Assembly: GCF_008107645.1 (NCBI RefSeq)
Contig: NZ_SDGY01000001.1
Location: 653,630-717,629 of the forward strand
DNA from: Leuconostoc litchii
Lineage (GTDB): Bacteria > Bacillota > Bacilli > Lactobacillales > Lactobacillaceae
DNA length: 64,000 bases
Direction of reading: 5' to 3'
The position numbers were made by a program, and so were the translations under genes. Each line of letters opens with the position of its first letter. The first letter of the stretch is position 1. The notes beneath the pieces are model-generated. The model was not told where the DNA came from and made no database searches. It was given only the letters and a program-made list of their open reading frames with translations. Below are positions 62,268 to 64,000 of the stretch, one piece after another.

Positions 62268-64000
62268 CTATTTGGCATCATACCACGTATCACCATAATG
62301 AGCGTCAACTTTTAAAGGTACATCTAGTGCTACTGCTGAATCCATAACACTAGTAACAATCTCTGTTAATTCGTCAATTTCATCTACAGGAGTTTCAAAA
62401 ATTAATTCATCGTGCACTTGAAGTAACATGCGTGCCTGCAAATGGTTCTTTTGTAAAGCTTCATTGACTTTAATCATTGCGATTTTAATAATATCAGCTG
62501 CAGAACCTTGTATTGGTGAATTCATAGCTGTTCGCTCAGCAAATGATCGAACATTAAAGTTTTTAGCATGAATATCTGGTAAATAACGTCGTCGATGCGC
62601 AATTGTTTCGACATATCCGTGTTCACGAGCAAAATCTTTAATTGTATTCATCCACTCATGTATTTGTGGAAATTCACGGAAATACGTATCAATGAAATTT
62701 TTAGCTTCAGCACGTGAAATACCTAAATTATTAGCTAATCCATAATCTGAAATCCCATATACAATACCGAAATTAACTGCTTTAGCAGTCCGTCTCATCA
62801 ATGGATCAACGACGGCATCATCTGCTAGTCCAAAAACAGCTCGAGCAGTTTCGGCGTGAATATCTTCGCCATTCAAAAAAGCTTTTTGCATATTTTTATC
62901 GTCTGTTACGTGTGCTAAAACACGTAATTCAATTTGAGAATAGTCAGCACCCAATATTTTCCATCCAGATTTACTAGGTACAAAAGCTGTTCTTAATAAA
63001 CGGCCTTCTTCTGATCGCATTGGAATATTTTGCAAATTAGGATCAACGGACGATAGTCGTCCTGTTTGTGTCAAAGTTTGCAAAAATCGTGTGTGAATTT
63101 TGCTATCCTCTGGATATATCACACTCAATAAACCATCAATATAGGTTGATTTCAGCTTTGCCAATTGACGATACTGTAAAATATGATCAACTATTGGTGC
63201 TTGTGCTGCTAACTTTTCCAAAACATCAACAGCAGTAGAATACCCTGTCTTTGTCTTTTTAATAACTGGAAGTCCCATCTTTTCAAATAACAGCACACCT
63301 AATTGCTTAGGTGAATTTAAGTTAAATTCTTCCCCAGCCTCAATATATATTGCTGATTGAATATCAGATATTCGTTCCGATAAGTCCTTACCCTTTTCTG
63401 TCAAATACTCAGGATTTACTTTAATACCTTGGTATTCCATTTCTGCCAGTACAAAAGCTAATGGTAATTCAATATCGGTATACAAATGCGTTTGTTGATG
63501 TTGGTTTAGCTCACTAAACGCCGGATTTTCTAATTTAAATAACCCATCAGCTTTACTTGTAATATGTGATAATACCACATGATCATCAGTAGGAATCGCA
63601 AATTTTGCTCCTTTACCATAAATATCTTCATCTGGTGTCAAATAAACATCAAAACGTTGTGCCAATGTGGATAGAACATTGTCATTAGCTACTGTATCGA
63701 GTAAATAAGCAACAAGCATAAAATCAAAATTAACACCTTTTAGATCTAATCCAAGTCGTTTAAATAACACCAACTGTGCTTTAACGTTAAAAACATTTTT
63801 TAAAACATCTTCATTCTCAATAACACTTTTTAGTTCGTCAGTTTTTAATAAGGATACATCCCGACTTGCATAATAACCAATTTCAGGATTTCCAATCACA
63901 AAACCAATCATTTCACCATCGTGATAATTATCACCGACAAACTCAATATGAACAGCAACTTTACTACCAAGCATCGTAATGGAATGCAAATTATTTTCTG
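62268..64000 (-). CDS. polA: DNA polymerase I, C-terminal part
   Basis: The gene continues past the right edge; about 577 codons are visible. They hold the remainder of the 3'-5' exonuclease-like domain and the complete polymerase domain: TGRLSSVDPNLQNIPMRSEEGR, GADYSQIELRVLAH (motif A), RRTAKAVNFGIVYGISDYGL (motif B) and LQVHDELIFE (motif C). The exonuclease DxE motif is not seen; the region reads VHIEFVGDN, so proofreading is probably lost, as in many Firmicutes. An in-frame TTG at 63989 is not the start; the frame stays open to the edge. Confidence 0.95.
   Translation of the reverse strand, partial: ENNLHSITMLGSKVAVHIEFVGDNYHDGEMIGFVIGNPEIGYYASRDVSLLKTDELKSVIENEDVLKNVFNVKAQLVLFKRLGLDLKGVNFDFMLVAYLLDTVANDNVLSTLAQRFDVYLTPDEDIYGKGAKFAIPTDDHVVLSHITSKADGLFKLENPAFSELNQHQQTHLYTDIELPLAFVLAEMEYQGIKVNPEYLTEKGKDLSERISDIQSAIYIEAGEEFNLNSPKQLGVLLFEKMGLPVIKKTKTGYSTAVDVLEKLAAQAPIVDHILQYRQLAKLKSTYIDGLLSVIYPEDSKIHTRFLQTLTQTGRLSSVDPNLQNIPMRSEEGRLLRTAFVPSKSGWKILGADYSQIELRVLAHVTDDKNMQKAFLNGEDIHAETARAVFGLADDAVVDPLMRRTAKAVNFGIVYGISDYGLANNLGISRAEAKNFIDTYFREFPQIHEWMNTIKDFAREHGYVETIAHRRRYLPDIHAKNFNVRSFAERTAMNSPIQGSAADIIKIAMIKVNEALQKNHLQARMLLQVHDELIFETPVDEIDELTEIVTSVMDSAVALDVPLKVDAHYGDTWYDAK

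Noticed and set aside
1-64000. CRISPR array, insertion sequence or prophage
   Set aside because: No regularly spaced repeats, transposase-like or phage proteins were seen; nearly every frame is a housekeeping gene.

Overview
The window is a stretch of core chromosome from a low-GC, Gram-positive lactic acid bacterium. Several features fit Leuconostoc or a close relative: an AT-rich genome, a tRNA gene that does not encode its CCA end, a GlnR/CcpA/LexA-style regulatory vocabulary, an L-lysine-type MurE, a menaquinone gene set and a complete pyruvate dehydrogenase operon. The genus is an inference from gene content and protein flavour; no 16S gene is present. I saw no insertion sequence, prophage or CRISPR array.

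Layout. 1-995: the 5' end of dnaE and a small membrane protein. 1044-3826: pepT, a Nif3-like gene and trmK. 3925-7207: a thiamine ECF transporter operon (ykoE, a thiamine-binding domain, ykoD, ykoC) behind a TPP riboswitch. 7191-10602: an rnhB-rbgA-yozE-ypmS-ypmR operon on the minus strand. 10638-13105: pnuC, an ECF S component and a nucleoside hydrolase, with two candidate structured RNA leaders. 13200-23088: a long minus-strand series degV-folA-cca-ypiA-menC-menH-menD-menF-pdxK and a Ser-rich membrane protein. 23192-26885: yitT, topA and an HdeD-like protein. 26992-28639: a CAT-anticodon tRNA, a candidate small RNA and a secreted EndA-like nuclease. 28679-37129: a membrane glycerophosphodiesterase and the lplA-pdhABC-lpd-hydrolase operon with a cre site. 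37205-42632: murE, dusB, folC and a nucleotide-pyrophosphatase-like protein. 42808-47647: a 55-aa membrane protein and yhaO-yhaN-yhaM behind a LexA-like box. 47688-58120: purEKCSQLFMNH. 58167-59943: glnRA with a GlnR operator. 59944-64000: a HerA-like ATPase, a 12-codon mini-ORF, a sortase and the 3' part of polA.

The most interesting region is 10638-13105. The leader of the nucleoside hydrolase/ECF-S pair looks like a preQ1-I riboswitch. With a nucleoside hydrolase and an ECF substrate-binding protein behind it, this suggests salvage of queuine or queuosine-type bases. The next leader, in front of pnuC, can form two mutually exclusive pairings, a loop-loop contact or a pseudoknot over the Shine-Dalgarno sequence. 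It is a candidate translational riboswitch, possibly of the NAD+-II (pnuC-motif) class. Other regulatory signals found by eye are matching LexA-like boxes at dnaE and yhaO, cre sites before the pdh and pur operons, a canonical GlnR box, and an array of CGAAC motifs with a strong hairpin upstream of purE.
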